Shown: positions 28,900 through 38,204, counted from the first letter of the stretch. The stretch: 64,000 bases of DNA from Limnobacter olei (GCF_029087225.1 NZ_JARFJD010000002.1:248001-312000); one strand, 5' to 3'. Numbers and translations are program-made. The notes: a model not told the origin generated them from the letters alone.

Positions 28900-29145
28900 T
28901 TACTTCGCCGGCTGATCAGCTTGAGCTGGCGCTGGCTCTGCAGCAGGTGCAGGCTCTGCAGCAGGTGCAGGCTCTACCGCAGGTGCAGGCTCAGCAGCGG
29001 GTGAAGGTTCAACAGTAGCAGGTTTGTCTTCATGAGATTCGATGCTGTGCGACTCGCCACTCATATCGACGTTGTCACCGCCTTTGATGATCACAAACAT
29101 TGCCAGTGCTGCAAAAACAATAAAACCTAAAACAATTTTCCACAT
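28900..29145 (-). CDS. Small single-span membrane protein with Pro-Ala-Glu repeat tail
   Basis: 81 residues from the ATG at 29145, which has AGGAG 9 bp upstream; a TTG nine codons earlier would overlap that site. One transmembrane helix (about 3-20) is followed by an acidic segment and a tail of PAAEPAPA repeats encoded by a repeated 18-bp DNA unit. Such tails act as extended periplasmic linkers, as in TonB. No family is recognised. It is preceded by a bidirectional terminator, so it has its own promoter or relies on read-through. Confidence 0.65.
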   Translation of the reverse strand: MWKIVLGFIVFAALAMFVIIKGGDNVDMSGESHSIESHEDKPATVEPSPAAEPAPAVEPAPAAEPAPAAEPAPAQADQPAK

Positions 29146-29166
29146 TCCAATTTTCTCCTGGTTAAA

Positions 29167-29206
29167 ATTCAAAAAAGCAAGCTCGTCAGAACTTGCTTTT
29201 TTGAAT
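29167..29206. terminator. Bidirectional terminator hairpin
   Basis: A perfect 15-bp stem ATTCAAAAAAGCAAG pairs with CTTGCTTTTTTGAAT around a 10-nt loop. A-rich and T-rich arms allow it to work in both directions. It follows the transporter gene on the minus strand, 42 bp after its stop. Confidence 0.88.
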
Positions 29207-29248
29207 GCCGAGGCTTGGATGGCCTCGGCAGCACTTCACAACACTGGC

Positions 29249-30922
29249 TTAATCACCTTTGAAAATGTCTACGTCTTTTGTCTCTGGGACAAACAGCAGA
29301 CCAATCACAAAAGTAATCGCAGCAATCACGATCGGGTACCACAGGCCATAGAACATGTTGCCGTTCTGGGCCACCATCGCAAACGCAATCGTCGGCATCA
29401 ATCCGCCGAACCAGCCGTTACCGATGTGGTAAGGCAAGCTCATTGACGTGTAGCGAATGCGTGTTGGGAACAACTCAACCAGCATCGCTGCGATTGGGCC
29501 GTAAACCATGGTCACATAAATCACCAGAATCGTCAGAATACCGATGATCATTGGCTTGTTAACTTGCGCAGGATCAGCCTTGGCTGGATAACCTGCAGCA
29601 GTCAAAGCAGCCTTGACTTCGGCCTTGAAGCCATCGATCGCGGCCTTTGATGCATCGTCAAACTTACCGCCCACAACCGTACCCACTGGGGCAGTAATTA
29701 CGGTCTCGCCAATTTTTACGGTGGCTGGACCTGCTGCGGCTGCGGTTTGGTTTTCGTAACTTACCGAGTTTTGGGCAAGGAATCGCTTGGCGATGTCACA
29801 AGACTTCTTGAAGTCGATTTCACGAGCAACCGGATTGCCCTGGAAGGAGCAATCGCCCTCGGCAGCGGTCACAATAATCTGCGTCTTTGCCTGCGCCTCA
29901 GCCAAAGCAGGGTTGGCTGCATTGGTCAAAGCGTTAAACAGCGGGAAGTAAGTGACGCATGCCAACAACAAACCTGCCAGGATGATTGGTTTGCGACCAA
30001 TTTTGTCGGACAAAGTACCGAACACCAGGAAAAATGGCGTACCGATAATCAAAGATGCAGCAACCAAAATATTGGCGGTGGCACCATCGACTTTCAACAC
30101 ACTGGTCAAGAAAAACAGCGCATAGAACTGACCAGAATACCAAACCACGGCTTGACCGGCCACAAGACCAAACAACGCCAACAAAACAACCTTCAAATTG
30201 CCCCACTGACCGAAGGACTCAGTCAATGGTGCCTTGGATGTTTTGCCCTCTTCTTTCATTTTCTTGAAAGCCGGCGATTCGTTCATTGACAGTCGAATCC
30301 AGACTGACACGCCCAACAAGATAATCGACAGCAGGAAAGGAATGCGCCAACCCCAGTCTGCGAAAGCCTCTTCGCCCAGAATTGTTCTCGTGCTCAAAAT
30401 CACGATCAACGAAAGGAACAGACCCAGCGTTGCGGTGGTTTGGATCCATGAGGTGTAAGCACCACGCTTGCCTTGTGGCGCATGTTCAGCAACATAAGTT
30501 GCAGCACCGCCATATTCGCCACCCAGTGCAAGACCCTGCAGCATGCGCAACACGATCAAGATGATTGGCGCAGCCACACCGATCGTAGCGTACGTTGGCA
30601 ATAAACCCACAATGAAAGTGGAGCCGCCCATCAAAAGAATCGTGACCAAGAAGGTGTACTTACGGCCAATCATATCGCCCAGACGACCAAATACCAAAGC
30701 GCCAAAAGGACGCACAATGAAGCCTGCTGCGAAAGCAAGTAAAGCAAAAATAAAACCGGACGTGGGATCAAGCCCCGAAAAAAACTGCTTGGCAATAATT
30801 GCGGCCAAAGAGCCGTAAAGATAAAAATCGTACCACTCAAAAACCGTACCCAATGATGATGCGAAGATAACCTTTTTCTCTTCACCAGTCATTGGACGAG
30901 CTGCTTCTTTTGTACTCGCCAT
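29249..30922 (-). CDS. MFS metabolite:H+ symporter (MHS family) with a soluble insertion
   Basis: 557 residues. The N-terminus (FASSLGTVFEWYDFYLYG) and GRLGDMIGRKYTFL are typical of the MHS group (ShiA, ProP, KgtP). Twelve helices are expected. Between the eighth or ninth helix and PMIIGILTILVIYV there are about 120 extra residues (333-455) with two Cys (358 and 375), probably a periplasmic, disulfide-held domain. Usual family length is about 430-450. Substrate unknown; organic acids or zwitterions are typical. Confidence 0.85.
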   Translation of the reverse strand: MASTKEAARPMTGEEKKVIFASSLGTVFEWYDFYLYGSLAAIIAKQFFSGLDPTSGFIFALLAFAAGFIVRPFGALVFGRLGDMIGRKYTFLVTILLMGGSTFIVGLLPTYATIGVAAPIILIVLRMLQGLALGGEYGGAATYVAEHAPQGKRGAYTSWIQTTATLGLFLSLIVILSTRTILGEEAFADWGWRIPFLLSIILLGVSVWIRLSMNESPAFKKMKEEGKTSKAPLTESFGQWGNLKVVLLALFGLVAGQAVVWYSGQFYALFFLTSVLKVDGATANILVAASLIIGTPFFLVFGTLSDKIGRKPIILAGLLLACVTYFPLFNALTNAANPALAEAQAKTQIIVTAAEGDCSFQGNPVAREIDFKKSCDIAKRFLAQNSVSYENQTAAAAGPATVKIGETVITAPVGTVVGGKFDDASKAAIDGFKAEVKAALTAAGYPAKADPAQVNKPMIIGILTILVIYVTMVYGPIAAMLVELFPTRIRYTSMSLPYHIGNGWFGGLMPTIAFAMVAQNGNMFYGLWYPIVIAAITFVIGLLFVPETKDVDIFKGD

Positions 30923-31248
30923 ATTAATGTCCCCAGATGTTTATTGATTCATTCATTCCCGATGAATGATGGAGCGACTATGAGACGAGTTGCTGACAGA
31001 TCTCTGACAAGTTTTGAGTTCTTGAATAAATAATTTCCGTTCTGAATTCTTGCAATTGCCACGATAGAAAATGGCAGAAAAACCCAGGCAACTTTTAATT
31101 TATCGAAGGAATAAATATGCAGAAAATTCGTTCATATCATTTAACGAAAATAAACGATAAGATTGAATTTTAGGACAATAACGCCGAATTCGATTTATCA
31201 AAAGAATCAAAACAAGAAAACCAATTCATCTTTATTAACGAAAAAATT
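30923..31248. other. AT-rich intergenic region without a convincing gene
   Basis: 326 bp between the start of the MHS transporter and the end of the next minus-strand gene. It is markedly AT-rich. The part nearest 30950 should hold the transporter promoter on the minus strand. An 18-codon reading at 31117-31173 has an AAGGAA before its ATG but no other support. No terminator hairpin or repeat is visible. Confidence 0.5.
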
Positions 31249-32238
31249 TCACCGCAAGGCTTTGCTGAAATTCCCCCTAAAAAACGCCTCTAACCGGAAG
31301 GTCAAAGCCAAGTAGGGATCCCGACCACCCTCCGTCGGAAAATGAACCTCGGGAATAATGTCAACAAACAGGATGTTTTTGTGTATATCACGTCGGTAGT
31401 AAGCTTGGAGCACATAGTCCTTAATGGTCTTCTCACCCCGATCTTCGCCAACCACAATCACTGCGTACCTCAGTGCGGTGCGTGAATTCAAAACACGGTT
31501 GATTTCCGCAGTTTGTGAAAACACTGTGGAGTCCCGCATTTCTTCATATTCTGCGTAGGTTTGAAAGCGCAGGGTTTTTTCTTCATCAAGCGGTTTATTC
31601 AAATCGAAATTCGTGCGCACTTGCAAGCCGCGTTGGTTGAATTGGGTCACCCGGCTCGATGAATTGATTTGCCATTTGCTCTCGCTGAAATTCCACTGCC
31701 TCAGCGCCGAGTAGCGAAGGTACGGATCCAGAGGAGCGCCGAACTTAACACCAACTCCCAAACCCTGAACCCAGGCTTTCGTGGGGTCTTTGGATGAACG
31801 CTGCTCTAGCCCCACAGCCGAATTGTTGGTGTCAAACCTCTCCCCGCCGCGCACTTCCCGAATGCCTTGTTCAGAAAGGCGACCCAAGGGTTCTTCAATG
31901 TCGCTTTCAATAATCAGGCGCAATCGCTTTTTGGTAGTTGGCATGTCCACCCGAAAACGAACGCTGGGATCCAGCTTTGAATCGCCGGGCTGAAGCCGTG
32001 TGTCCAGCGCAACGCGAAGAAAGGATTGATTTTCAACAAACAAACTGTCTTCGGTGCCAAAAAACTGATCAATGTTTCGGGCAGTGTTGTCGACCATTCG
32101 GGTTAAATCGTAATGCACGGGCTCAAAACGCTCTTGAAGCCAGACGGGCAAATCACTCTCAGTGTTTGCAGCTTGAGCAACTCCGCCCAAAGTAAACACG
32201 CACAAACCAACGGCAACAACGGTGGGGGCTATTTTCAA
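31249..32238 (-). CDS. Exported protein of unknown function, possible outer-membrane beta-barrel
   Basis: 329 residues with a clear Sec signal (MKIAPTVVAVGLCVFTLGGV, cleavage near AQAAN). After residue 90 the sequence alternates hydrophobic and polar residues in strand-like stretches with many Arg and aromatic positions (for example LRLIIESDIEE, YLALTFRLEAFFRGNF), which suggests an outer-membrane barrel. I recognise no family. It stands alone, with 100-300 bp gaps on both sides. Confidence 0.6.
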   Translation of the reverse strand: MKIAPTVVAVGLCVFTLGGVAQAANTESDLPVWLQERFEPVHYDLTRMVDNTARNIDQFFGTEDSLFVENQSFLRVALDTRLQPGDSKLDPSVRFRVDMPTTKKRLRLIIESDIEEPLGRLSEQGIREVRGGERFDTNNSAVGLEQRSSKDPTKAWVQGLGVGVKFGAPLDPYLRYSALRQWNFSESKWQINSSSRVTQFNQRGLQVRTNFDLNKPLDEEKTLRFQTYAEYEEMRDSTVFSQTAEINRVLNSRTALRYAVIVVGEDRGEKTIKDYVLQAYYRRDIHKNILFVDIIPEVHFPTEGGRDPYLALTFRLEAFFRGNFSKALR

Positions 32239-32353
32239 AGCCTTCTCCTGATCAAGCTGTACTGCAGGTCAATACACGATACCAATGTACGCCTTTAAGA
32301 AAGGGGGCGTAAGTCCCTGAATCCAGTGATCAATGCTGCTAAACACGTCGAGT

Positions 32354-33451
32354 TCAAGCGTTTGAATTTTCCTCCCCACTTTTTCTGCGCAACAAGCTGA
32401 CCACCAAGGTGATCACTGTGATTGGCACGACAAAACTCAGCATGGTGTTCGAATACAAATCCAAGGCGTCATGCCCCTGGGCATCGAGAATCAAATACAA
32501 CACGTAAGCGGTGTAATAGGCCAAAAACACACCGCCCTCCCAACGTGCAATTTCGCGTCCGGTCAAAAAGATTGGCAGGCAAGCAAACGCCACCGCCAAC
32601 ATCACCCACATGTCAAATGCAAGCAGAGAAGACGCGACCTGTAAACCTGCCGGGACCGCGACAATGCTTGACACACCCAGGCACGCAAGAATGTTGAAAG
32701 TACAACTACCCACCACATTTCCAACGGCAATGTCGCGTTCGCCCTTGAGGGCCGCCGCAATCGAGGTTGCCACCTCGGGCATGGATGTGCCCGCAGACAC
32801 AATGGTCAAGGCGATCACCACGTCGCTAACGCCCATGGCCTTCGCAAACACAACAGCCGAACCCACAAGCCACTCAGAGCCCAACACCAGCAAACCCAAA
32901 CCCAATACAATCAAGGCCAACTGCACTGGCAATTTGGAATCCCAACTGCCTTGCTCAGCCGGGTGCAATTCTTCATCAAATTCGGTTTGCGTGGCTTTGA
33001 CTTGCGAGCGGGATTGAATAACAAGAAAAGCGGTGTAAGCCACCATGAGCACCACAAGAATGCCGCCATCGCTCCACGACAGTTGCCCATCCAGACTTAA
33101 CAGGAGCAGCAACACTGAAGCACCAATCATGATCGGTACCTCCTGGCGAATCAATTGAAGGTTCACCACCAAAGGTGTGATCATGGCGCTTAGACCCAAA
33201 ATAAACAGCACATTGAAAATATTGCTGCCCACCACGTTGCCAATCGCAATGTCGGTGGTACCCGCCAGCGCCGCGCCAACCGACACGGCCACCTCGGGCG
33301 CGCTGGTGCCAAACGCCACCACTGTCAAGCCCACCACCAAGGGTGAAATACCAAATGAAAAGGCCAGGTTGGATGCACCACGAACCAGTACATTGGCCCC
33401 CAAAATCAGCAAAGCCAGGCCGGCTATGAACAACAACACGTCGATCAACAT
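32354..33451 (-). CDS. Calcium/sodium:proton antiporter, YrbG/CaxA family
   Basis: 365 residues with two homologous halves of about five helices each. Both alpha repeats are present: GLTVVAFGTSAPEVAVSVGAALAG with GNVVGSNIFNVLFILG, and ALTIVSAGTSMPEVATSIAAALKG with GNVVGSCTFNILACLG. The acidic residues in these repeats bind cations. A hydrophilic central loop (about 160-185) separates the halves. The ATG at 33451 has an AGGGGAAG site; a start nine codons earlier is less likely. Ion specificity (Ca2+, Na+ or K+) cannot be read. Confidence 0.9.
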   Translation of the reverse strand: MLIDVLLFIAGLALLILGANVLVRGASNLAFSFGISPLVVGLTVVAFGTSAPEVAVSVGAALAGTTDIAIGNVVGSNIFNVLFILGLSAMITPLVVNLQLIRQEVPIMIGASVLLLLLSLDGQLSWSDGGILVVLMVAYTAFLVIQSRSQVKATQTEFDEELHPAEQGSWDSKLPVQLALIVLGLGLLVLGSEWLVGSAVVFAKAMGVSDVVIALTIVSAGTSMPEVATSIAAALKGERDIAVGNVVGSCTFNILACLGVSSIVAVPAGLQVASSLLAFDMWVMLAVAFACLPIFLTGREIARWEGGVFLAYYTAYVLYLILDAQGHDALDLYSNTMLSFVVPITVITLVVSLLRRKSGEENSNA

Positions 33452-33531
33452 TGAACTTCCCCTGTGCAACAACCCCATTGTGAGGGATAAGAATTCGCTC
33501 GATTTCTCACCCCGGATGTATTTCTCTTACG

Positions 33532-33948
33532 ATGCAAATGTTACCGCCTGAATTCTATAAACGCATGAAACCCGTAATTTTCTGCCTCGAAGACTTCGAA
33601 ATGCATCGTTTTGTTCTCGAAACGCATTTGACTCGCCTGCTGGCGGATCGGGTCGAGGTGAGATACTTTAGAAGCCTGGCCCAACTGAAAGCCTCGAACG
33701 GCGGCTGCCAGCTTCTTATTTCAGATCTGAATGTGATTGACTCTAAAGCGGAGAACACCGCCCGCTTTCTGCTCGAGTATTGCAAACACACCCCGGTCAT
33801 TGTTCAGTCCACCGAAGAGGAACTGCCTTGGCAACTAGAACAACAAGCCGCTGGCCGAATTCAGGCTGCGGAAAAAGGTGGCCAAGGCCAACGGTTTACA
33901 CAGGCCATTGAACACTTCATGGCGCAACTTGATCAAAAAGTCGTTTAG
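33532..33948 (+). CDS. Stand-alone receiver-like protein (degenerate response regulator)
   Basis: 138 residues (or 127 from ATG 33565). VIFCLEDFEMHRFVLETHL resembles the first strand and acidic pair of a receiver domain, and LLISDLNVID places an Asp at the phosphorylation position. A Lys after the fourth strand is not clear, and there is no output domain. It may be a diverged phospho-receiver. It is on the opposite strand to its neighbours and has no kinase beside it. Neither start has a good ribosome site. Confidence 0.5.
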   Translation: MQMLPPEFYKRMKPVIFCLEDFEMHRFVLETHLTRLLADRVEVRYFRSLAQLKASNGGCQLLISDLNVIDSKAENTARFLLEYCKHTPVIVQSTEEELPWQLEQQAAGRIQAAEKGGQGQRFTQAIEHFMAQLDQKVV

Positions 33949-33965
33949 GCAAAGCGCGGTCACTG

Positions 33966-34313
33966 CTAAAGCTTGTCTCTGAAAATAAAATAGGCCGCAC
34001 CCACCAGGCACAATCCAGCCCACAAATAATCCAGTTTCAACGGCTCTTTCATATAGAAAACCGCAAACGGTACAAACACGGTCAGCGTGATGATTTCCTG
34101 CATCACCTTTAACTGCCCCACCGACAATACGGTGTATCCGATCCGGTTTGCAGGCACCTGAAACAGGTATTCAAACAGGGCAATGCCCCAACTGACCAAA
34201 GCCGCAATAATCCAGGGCTTCTGGCTCATGTCTTTCAAATGGGCGTACCATGCAAAGGTCATGAAAATATTGCTGATCAACAGCATGGCTATGGTGACCG
34301 GAACAGCAGGCAT
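33966..34313 (-). CDS. DUF486 family small membrane protein (DMT-like)
   Basis: 115 residues with four helices. TFAWYAHLK, ALFEYLFQVPANRIGY and LKVMQEIITLTVFVPFAVFYMKE are hallmarks of the DUF486 family, which belongs to the drug/metabolite transporter clan. The function is not established. The ATG at 34313 follows a TGGAG site; the longer reading from 34370 has none. Confidence 0.88.
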   Translation of the reverse strand: MPAVPVTIAMLLISNIFMTFAWYAHLKDMSQKPWIIAALVSWGIALFEYLFQVPANRIGYTVLSVGQLKVMQEIITLTVFVPFAVFYMKEPLKLDYLWAGLCLVGAAYFIFRDKL

Positions 34314-34434
34314 GGCAACTCCAGATGATTTGGCGAAACTGAGGCGATTAATCTGCGGTAGTGTAACCAAATTGCCTTACCGGGCGAATACGCTCAATAC
34401 ATGCAACTCCAAATTACCTATTGCTTCATCCGTC

Positions 34435-35241
34435 ATGCTTAAATTTGTCAAAACACTGATGCTGACTTTGGCCTTGTTGGTCAGCGGAACCAGCTTCGCT
34501 TCCGAGTTTGATCACAACTACACCGCGTGGAACAGCCTGCTTGCCAAACATGTGAAGTGGCTACCCGACAACAAGCAAACAGCCGTGGATTACGCTGGTT
34601 TTCAGAAAGACAGGCAGTCATTGAAAAAGGTATTGAATGATTGGTCTTCAGTTAGCCAAGCCGATTTCAATGGCTTCTCGAAAAACCAGCAAATGGCATT
34701 TTTAATCAATGCCTACAACGGCTTTACCATCGAATTGATTTTGACCAGGTATCCAAAAATCAAATCCATCAAGGAAATAGGTGGTGTGTTCAGCAGCCCC
34801 TGGAAGCAGGAATTTTTTACGCTATTGGGTGAAAAACGCCACCTGGACTGGATTGAACACGAGCAACTTCGCCCGAAGTACAAAGAGCCTCGCGTTCACG
34901 CCGCGGTGAACTGTGCCAGCATTGGTTGCCCTGCCTTGCGCAACGAAGCATTTACCGCCACAAAATTGAATGCCCAGCTGGACGATGGCATGCGTAGCTT
35001 TTTAAGCGACCCTAGTCGCAATCGGGTCAAGAACGGCGAGTTGCAGGTTAGTCCGATTTTCAAATGGTTTGCTGAAGACTTCGAAAAAGGCCACCAAGGT
35101 TTTAAAGAAGTGAAGGATGTATTTGCAAAATGGGCGAAAGACATGGGCCCCACGCCGGAAATAGTCGATAAAATCGCATCCAAATCATTGCCGATTGCGT
35201 ATACAGAGTACGACTGGTCGCTCAACGACATCCAACGCTAA
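34435..35241 (+). CDS. Exported DUF547 protein
   Basis: 268 residues with a Sec signal (MLKFVKTLMLTLALLVSGTS, cleavage near SFA). The DUF547 core is clear: NQQMAFLINAYNGFTIELIL, DWIEHEQLRP, and VHAAVNCASIGCPALRNEAF with two nearby Cys. The family has no firm function in bacteria; the conserved Asn/His/Cys set suggests an enzyme. The next gene follows 16 bp later on the same strand. Confidence 0.85.
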   Translation: MLKFVKTLMLTLALLVSGTSFASEFDHNYTAWNSLLAKHVKWLPDNKQTAVDYAGFQKDRQSLKKVLNDWSSVSQADFNGFSKNQQMAFLINAYNGFTIELILTRYPKIKSIKEIGGVFSSPWKQEFFTLLGEKRHLDWIEHEQLRPKYKEPRVHAAVNCASIGCPALRNEAFTATKLNAQLDDGMRSFLSDPSRNRVKNGELQVSPIFKWFAEDFEKGHQGFKEVKDVFAKWAKDMGPTPEIVDKIASKSLPIAYTEYDWSLNDIQR

Positions 35242-35257
35242 TCCTAATTGCCTTTTC

Positions 35258-36613
35258 ATGCCTCATCCAAAAACGCTGCTGCTGTTTAACTACGACTGGG
35301 ACGCCCAGGGAGCTGACCGGCTTCGCGCCCAATGGCCCAGTGTGGTTTCAGGCTTTGATTTATTCACTTTCCCGAGCAATGCACGCTTGGCCTGGTTCGA
35401 CACAGAACGTTTTGTGGCCAAGGCAGCTGTTTTGGCCAAACTGCACGGCGCCAAGGCAGTTGCATCCAACCACGAACAATTCGGGGCACTGTGCGCAGCC
35501 TTGCTCGCAGAGAAAATGGGGTGGCCTGGCACACCAGTGCAAGCCATTCTGGCTTGCCAGCACAAATTGCATGCCCGTGAGGTGCTGGAGCAAGTTGCGC
35601 CAGAAGCGAACCTGCCTTTTGCGCGGTTAAATGCGGCCTATGGCGGCCCAGTGCCCCAAGGCATTGAATACCCGCAATTTGTGAAACCCGTGAAGGCCGC
35701 ATTCTCGGTGCTGTCACGACAAGTTAAAAGTGCTCAGGAACTTCACGACCACACACGCTTCGGCCCCTGGGAACTGTGGGTGATCAAGCACCTGGTTGAA
35801 CCTTTCGAGCGAATTTCAAAAAAACGACTTCCTGAAGCCGGCACTGCACACAGCATGATGCTGGAAGCACCCATGCGCGGGCGGCAATACAACCTGGATG
35901 GCTATGTGTGGCAGGGCGAAGTTCGGCCACTGGGCGTGGTTGACGAGGTGATGTACCCCAACACCGATGCATTCATGCGCTTTGAGTACCCCAGCAAGTT
36001 GCACCCTGATGTACAAGCCCGCGCAGCCGATGTTGCCAGGCGTTTTCTGAATGCGGTTGGTTTTGATCACGGCCTGTTCAATATGGAATTTTTCCATGAC
36101 GAAGCCACTGGTAAAATCACCGTGATCGAATTCAACCCGCGTATGGCCTCGCAGTTTTCCGACTTGTACCTGCGCGTGGATGGCATTGACCTGCATGAAA
36201 TTGCCTTTGCACTGGCCCATGGCATAGACCCGGCTACGCTGGCACGCAAGGTGCCCACGGCAGGCGCCACCGCCAGCTTTGTTTACCGATCATTCGACCA
36301 GAAAGCCACGGTGCCCTTTCCAAGTTTTGTGCAAAAGGCCGCTTTCCGGAAAGCTTTCCCCGATGCCTTGCTGTTTGAATACCCCAAAGACGCCAAAGAA
36401 TTGCAGCGGGATTTCAAATGGTTGCGAAGTTACCGCTATGGCATTGTCCATTTGGGTGGCGAAAACCCCCGCGACCTGCGACATCGTTGCGAGCACGCCA
36501 GTGCGCTGCTTGGCTGGCCAGCGCCCTACCTTGAAGACCCGGCTGGAACTGTTTTCAGCGAAACAGGTCAGTTCATTGACTTGATTCAACCACGCACAGG
36601 AGAAGTATTTTGA
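35258..36613 (+). CDS. ATP-grasp domain ligase of unknown substrate
   Basis: 451 residues. The N-terminal part (1-105) is a pre-ATP-grasp fold, the middle (105-310) an ATP-grasp domain. PQFVKPVKAAFS carries the ATP-binding Lys, YVWQGEVRPLGVVDEVMYP lies in the lid region, and GLFNMEFFHDEATGKITVIEFNPRMASQFSDLY contains the metal-binding Glu/Asn pair. The last 110 residues resemble carboxylate-amine ligases of the carbamoyl-phosphate/biotin carboxylase-like group. The substrate is unknown. It overlaps the following YHS lipoprotein by one base. Confidence 0.78.
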   Translation: MPHPKTLLLFNYDWDAQGADRLRAQWPSVVSGFDLFTFPSNARLAWFDTERFVAKAAVLAKLHGAKAVASNHEQFGALCAALLAEKMGWPGTPVQAILACQHKLHAREVLEQVAPEANLPFARLNAAYGGPVPQGIEYPQFVKPVKAAFSVLSRQVKSAQELHDHTRFGPWELWVIKHLVEPFERISKKRLPEAGTAHSMMLEAPMRGRQYNLDGYVWQGEVRPLGVVDEVMYPNTDAFMRFEYPSKLHPDVQARAADVARRFLNAVGFDHGLFNMEFFHDEATGKITVIEFNPRMASQFSDLYLRVDGIDLHEIAFALAHGIDPATLARKVPTAGATASFVYRSFDQKATVPFPSFVQKAAFRKAFPDALLFEYPKDAKELQRDFKWLRSYRYGIVHLGGENPRDLRHRCEHASALLGWPAPYLEDPAGTVFSETGQFIDLIQPRTGEVF

Positions 36614-37209
36614 TGATTTCACGCACCCACAAGCTATTGATCGCGGCCAGCCTGGTGCTGGGCCTAAGTGGATGCAGCGCCATGACCGCTCAAAACCCTG
36701 CCAGCGAACTGACACCTGTCAACGCCGCCGAAATGGAAGGTGCAGACCGACTGATGCTGTTTGGCGCAGATGTTGTGGCCTATTTCACACAAAACGCCTA
36801 CGTACAGGGCAAGCCCGAATTCAGCAGCACCTATCAGGAAGTGGACTTTCACTTTGCAAGCGCTGAACACAAGGCCCTGTTTGATGCTGAACCCACCAAA
36901 TACATTCCCCAATACGGCGGCTACTGCGCCAACGGCATCATGTTTGGCATTCCCTGGGGTGGCAATGCAAGCGACTTCCGCGTGGTGAACAACAAACTGT
37001 ACATTTTCGGCGGCACCGTGTCACAGGCAGCCTTCGAACTCGAAATGGAGAAAAACATCGCCCTGGCCGACAGCTACTGGGAAAAAGAAGTGAAGGACAA
37101 CAACAGCTTCATTCAACGTGCAAAGCGCTTGGTGATTCGAGTGCCACACTACAAAACAGGGGAAGAACAGGCCGCTGAAGTTCAGGCCGCCGGAAAGCTG
37201 GGCAGCTAA
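36613..37209 (+). CDS. YHS-domain lipoprotein
   Basis: 198 residues. The lipobox LGLSGC lipidates the Cys at about position 21. The YHS region has GADVVAYFTQNAYVQGKPEF, FHFASAEHKALFDAEP and YIPQYGGYCANGI, which in this family may bind metal. The ATG at 36613 overlaps the ATP-grasp stop (TGATG) and has AGGAGAAG upstream. It lies 120 bp before the selenate-type transporter but has a common pairing with the ATP-grasp gene, so its relation to selenium is unknown. Confidence 0.82.
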   Translation: MISRTHKLLIAASLVLGLSGCSAMTAQNPASELTPVNAAEMEGADRLMLFGADVVAYFTQNAYVQGKPEFSSTYQEVDFHFASAEHKALFDAEPTKYIPQYGGYCANGIMFGIPWGGNASDFRVVNNKLYIFGGTVSQAAFELEMEKNIALADSYWEKEVKDNNSFIQRAKRLVIRVPHYKTGEEQAAEVQAAGKLGS

Positions 37210-37328
37210 CGATTAAAAATTAAATGTTAAAAAAACCGTCGCTCAAACATTTTACGGTTAAAACATAAATTGTTTGTGCGATTATCAATTTTCGAGTTTT
37301 TTCAATCGTTCTATACAACGAGGTACTC

Positions 37329-38204
37329 ATGAAAAGTTCAGCAATCTCCATTTCACGTCGTCTCTTCTCTGTGGCAGCCATTGCGCTAGCCGCTGGCTTT
37401 TCAGTGTCTGCACACGCTGAACAAGTGTTGAGAGTAACCACCATTCCCGAAGAAGCCGCGACCGAGCAAATTCGCAAATTCGAACCACTGGCTGCCTATT
37501 TGTCCAAAGCCGTGGGCATGAAAGTTGAATTCACTCCTGTAAGCGACTATCCCGCCGCGGTCGAAGCCTTGGTCAACAAGAAAGTAGACCTGGTTTGGTT
37601 TGGCGGCTTTACCCATGTACAGGCCAACTTGCGCTCCAACGGCAAGGTCATTCCAATCGCCCAACGCGTGGAAGACACCAAGTTCCAATCCGTGTTCATT
37701 GCCAAAACTGATTCAGGCATCAAAACCCTGCAAGACATGAAGGGCAAACAAGTTTCATTTGGTTCACAAAGCAGCACCTCTGGCCACTTGATGCCACGCA
37801 GCTTCCTGCTCGAAGCAGGCCTTGAGCCAGAGAAGGCATTCAAGCGCGTGGCTTATTCTGGCGCACACGATGCCACCATTGCGTCAGTGGTTAGCGGCAA
37901 GGTAGACGCAGCAGCCCTGGACATCACCGTGTGGAAAAAGTTTGTGAACGAAAACAAGGTGGACACCAAAGCTGTAGACGTGTTCTACACCACCCCACCC
38001 TATTTCAATTACAACTGGACAGTACACCAAGACATGCCAGCCGATTTGCGCAAGAAAATCCAGAAAGCCCTGTTCGATCTGGACCCGGCAGTGCCTGAGC
38101 ATGCAGAAATACTGAAGTTGAACCGCGCCACACGGTACGTTGACACCAAGCCTGAAAACTACAAAGGTTTGGAAAGCGCCGCTCGCAGCGCTGGCTTGTT
38201 ATAA
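37329..38204 (+). CDS. Putative selenate ABC transporter substrate-binding protein (PhnD-like)
   Basis: 291 residues with a Sec signal cleaved near AHAEQ. It belongs to the phosphonate-binding (PhnD) superfamily but matches the subgroup annotated as putative selenate-binding. Features are IPEEAATEQIRKFEPLAAYL, VDLVWFGGFTHVQA, SFGSQSSTSGHLMPRSFLLEAG, FKRVAYSGAHDATIASV, TTPPYFNYNWTV and the C-terminal RATRYV...GLESAARSAGLL. It heads a four-gene transporter followed by egtD, senB and the SelD fusion, supporting a selenium oxyanion ligand. Selenate versus selenite is not decidable here. Confidence 0.85.
   Translation: MKSSAISISRRLFSVAAIALAAGFSVSAHAEQVLRVTTIPEEAATEQIRKFEPLAAYLSKAVGMKVEFTPVSDYPAAVEALVNKKVDLVWFGGFTHVQANLRSNGKVIPIAQRVEDTKFQSVFIAKTDSGIKTLQDMKGKQVSFGSQSSTSGHLMPRSFLLEAGLEPEKAFKRVAYSGAHDATIASVVSGKVDAAALDITVWKKFVNENKVDTKAVDVFYTTPPYFNYNWTVHQDMPADLRKKIQKALFDLDPAVPEHAEILKLNRATRYVDTKPENYKGLESAARSAGLL

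Noticed and set aside
31117-31173. An 18-residue reading with AAGGAA before its ATG
   Set aside because: Too short and AT-rich; no conserved feature, terminator or neighbour supports it. Ribosome profiling would be needed.
35258-36613. The ATP-grasp protein as a replacement for SenA
   Set aside because: SenA is an iron-dependent C-Se bond-forming enzyme; an ATP-grasp ligase does different chemistry. No evidence beyond proximity.
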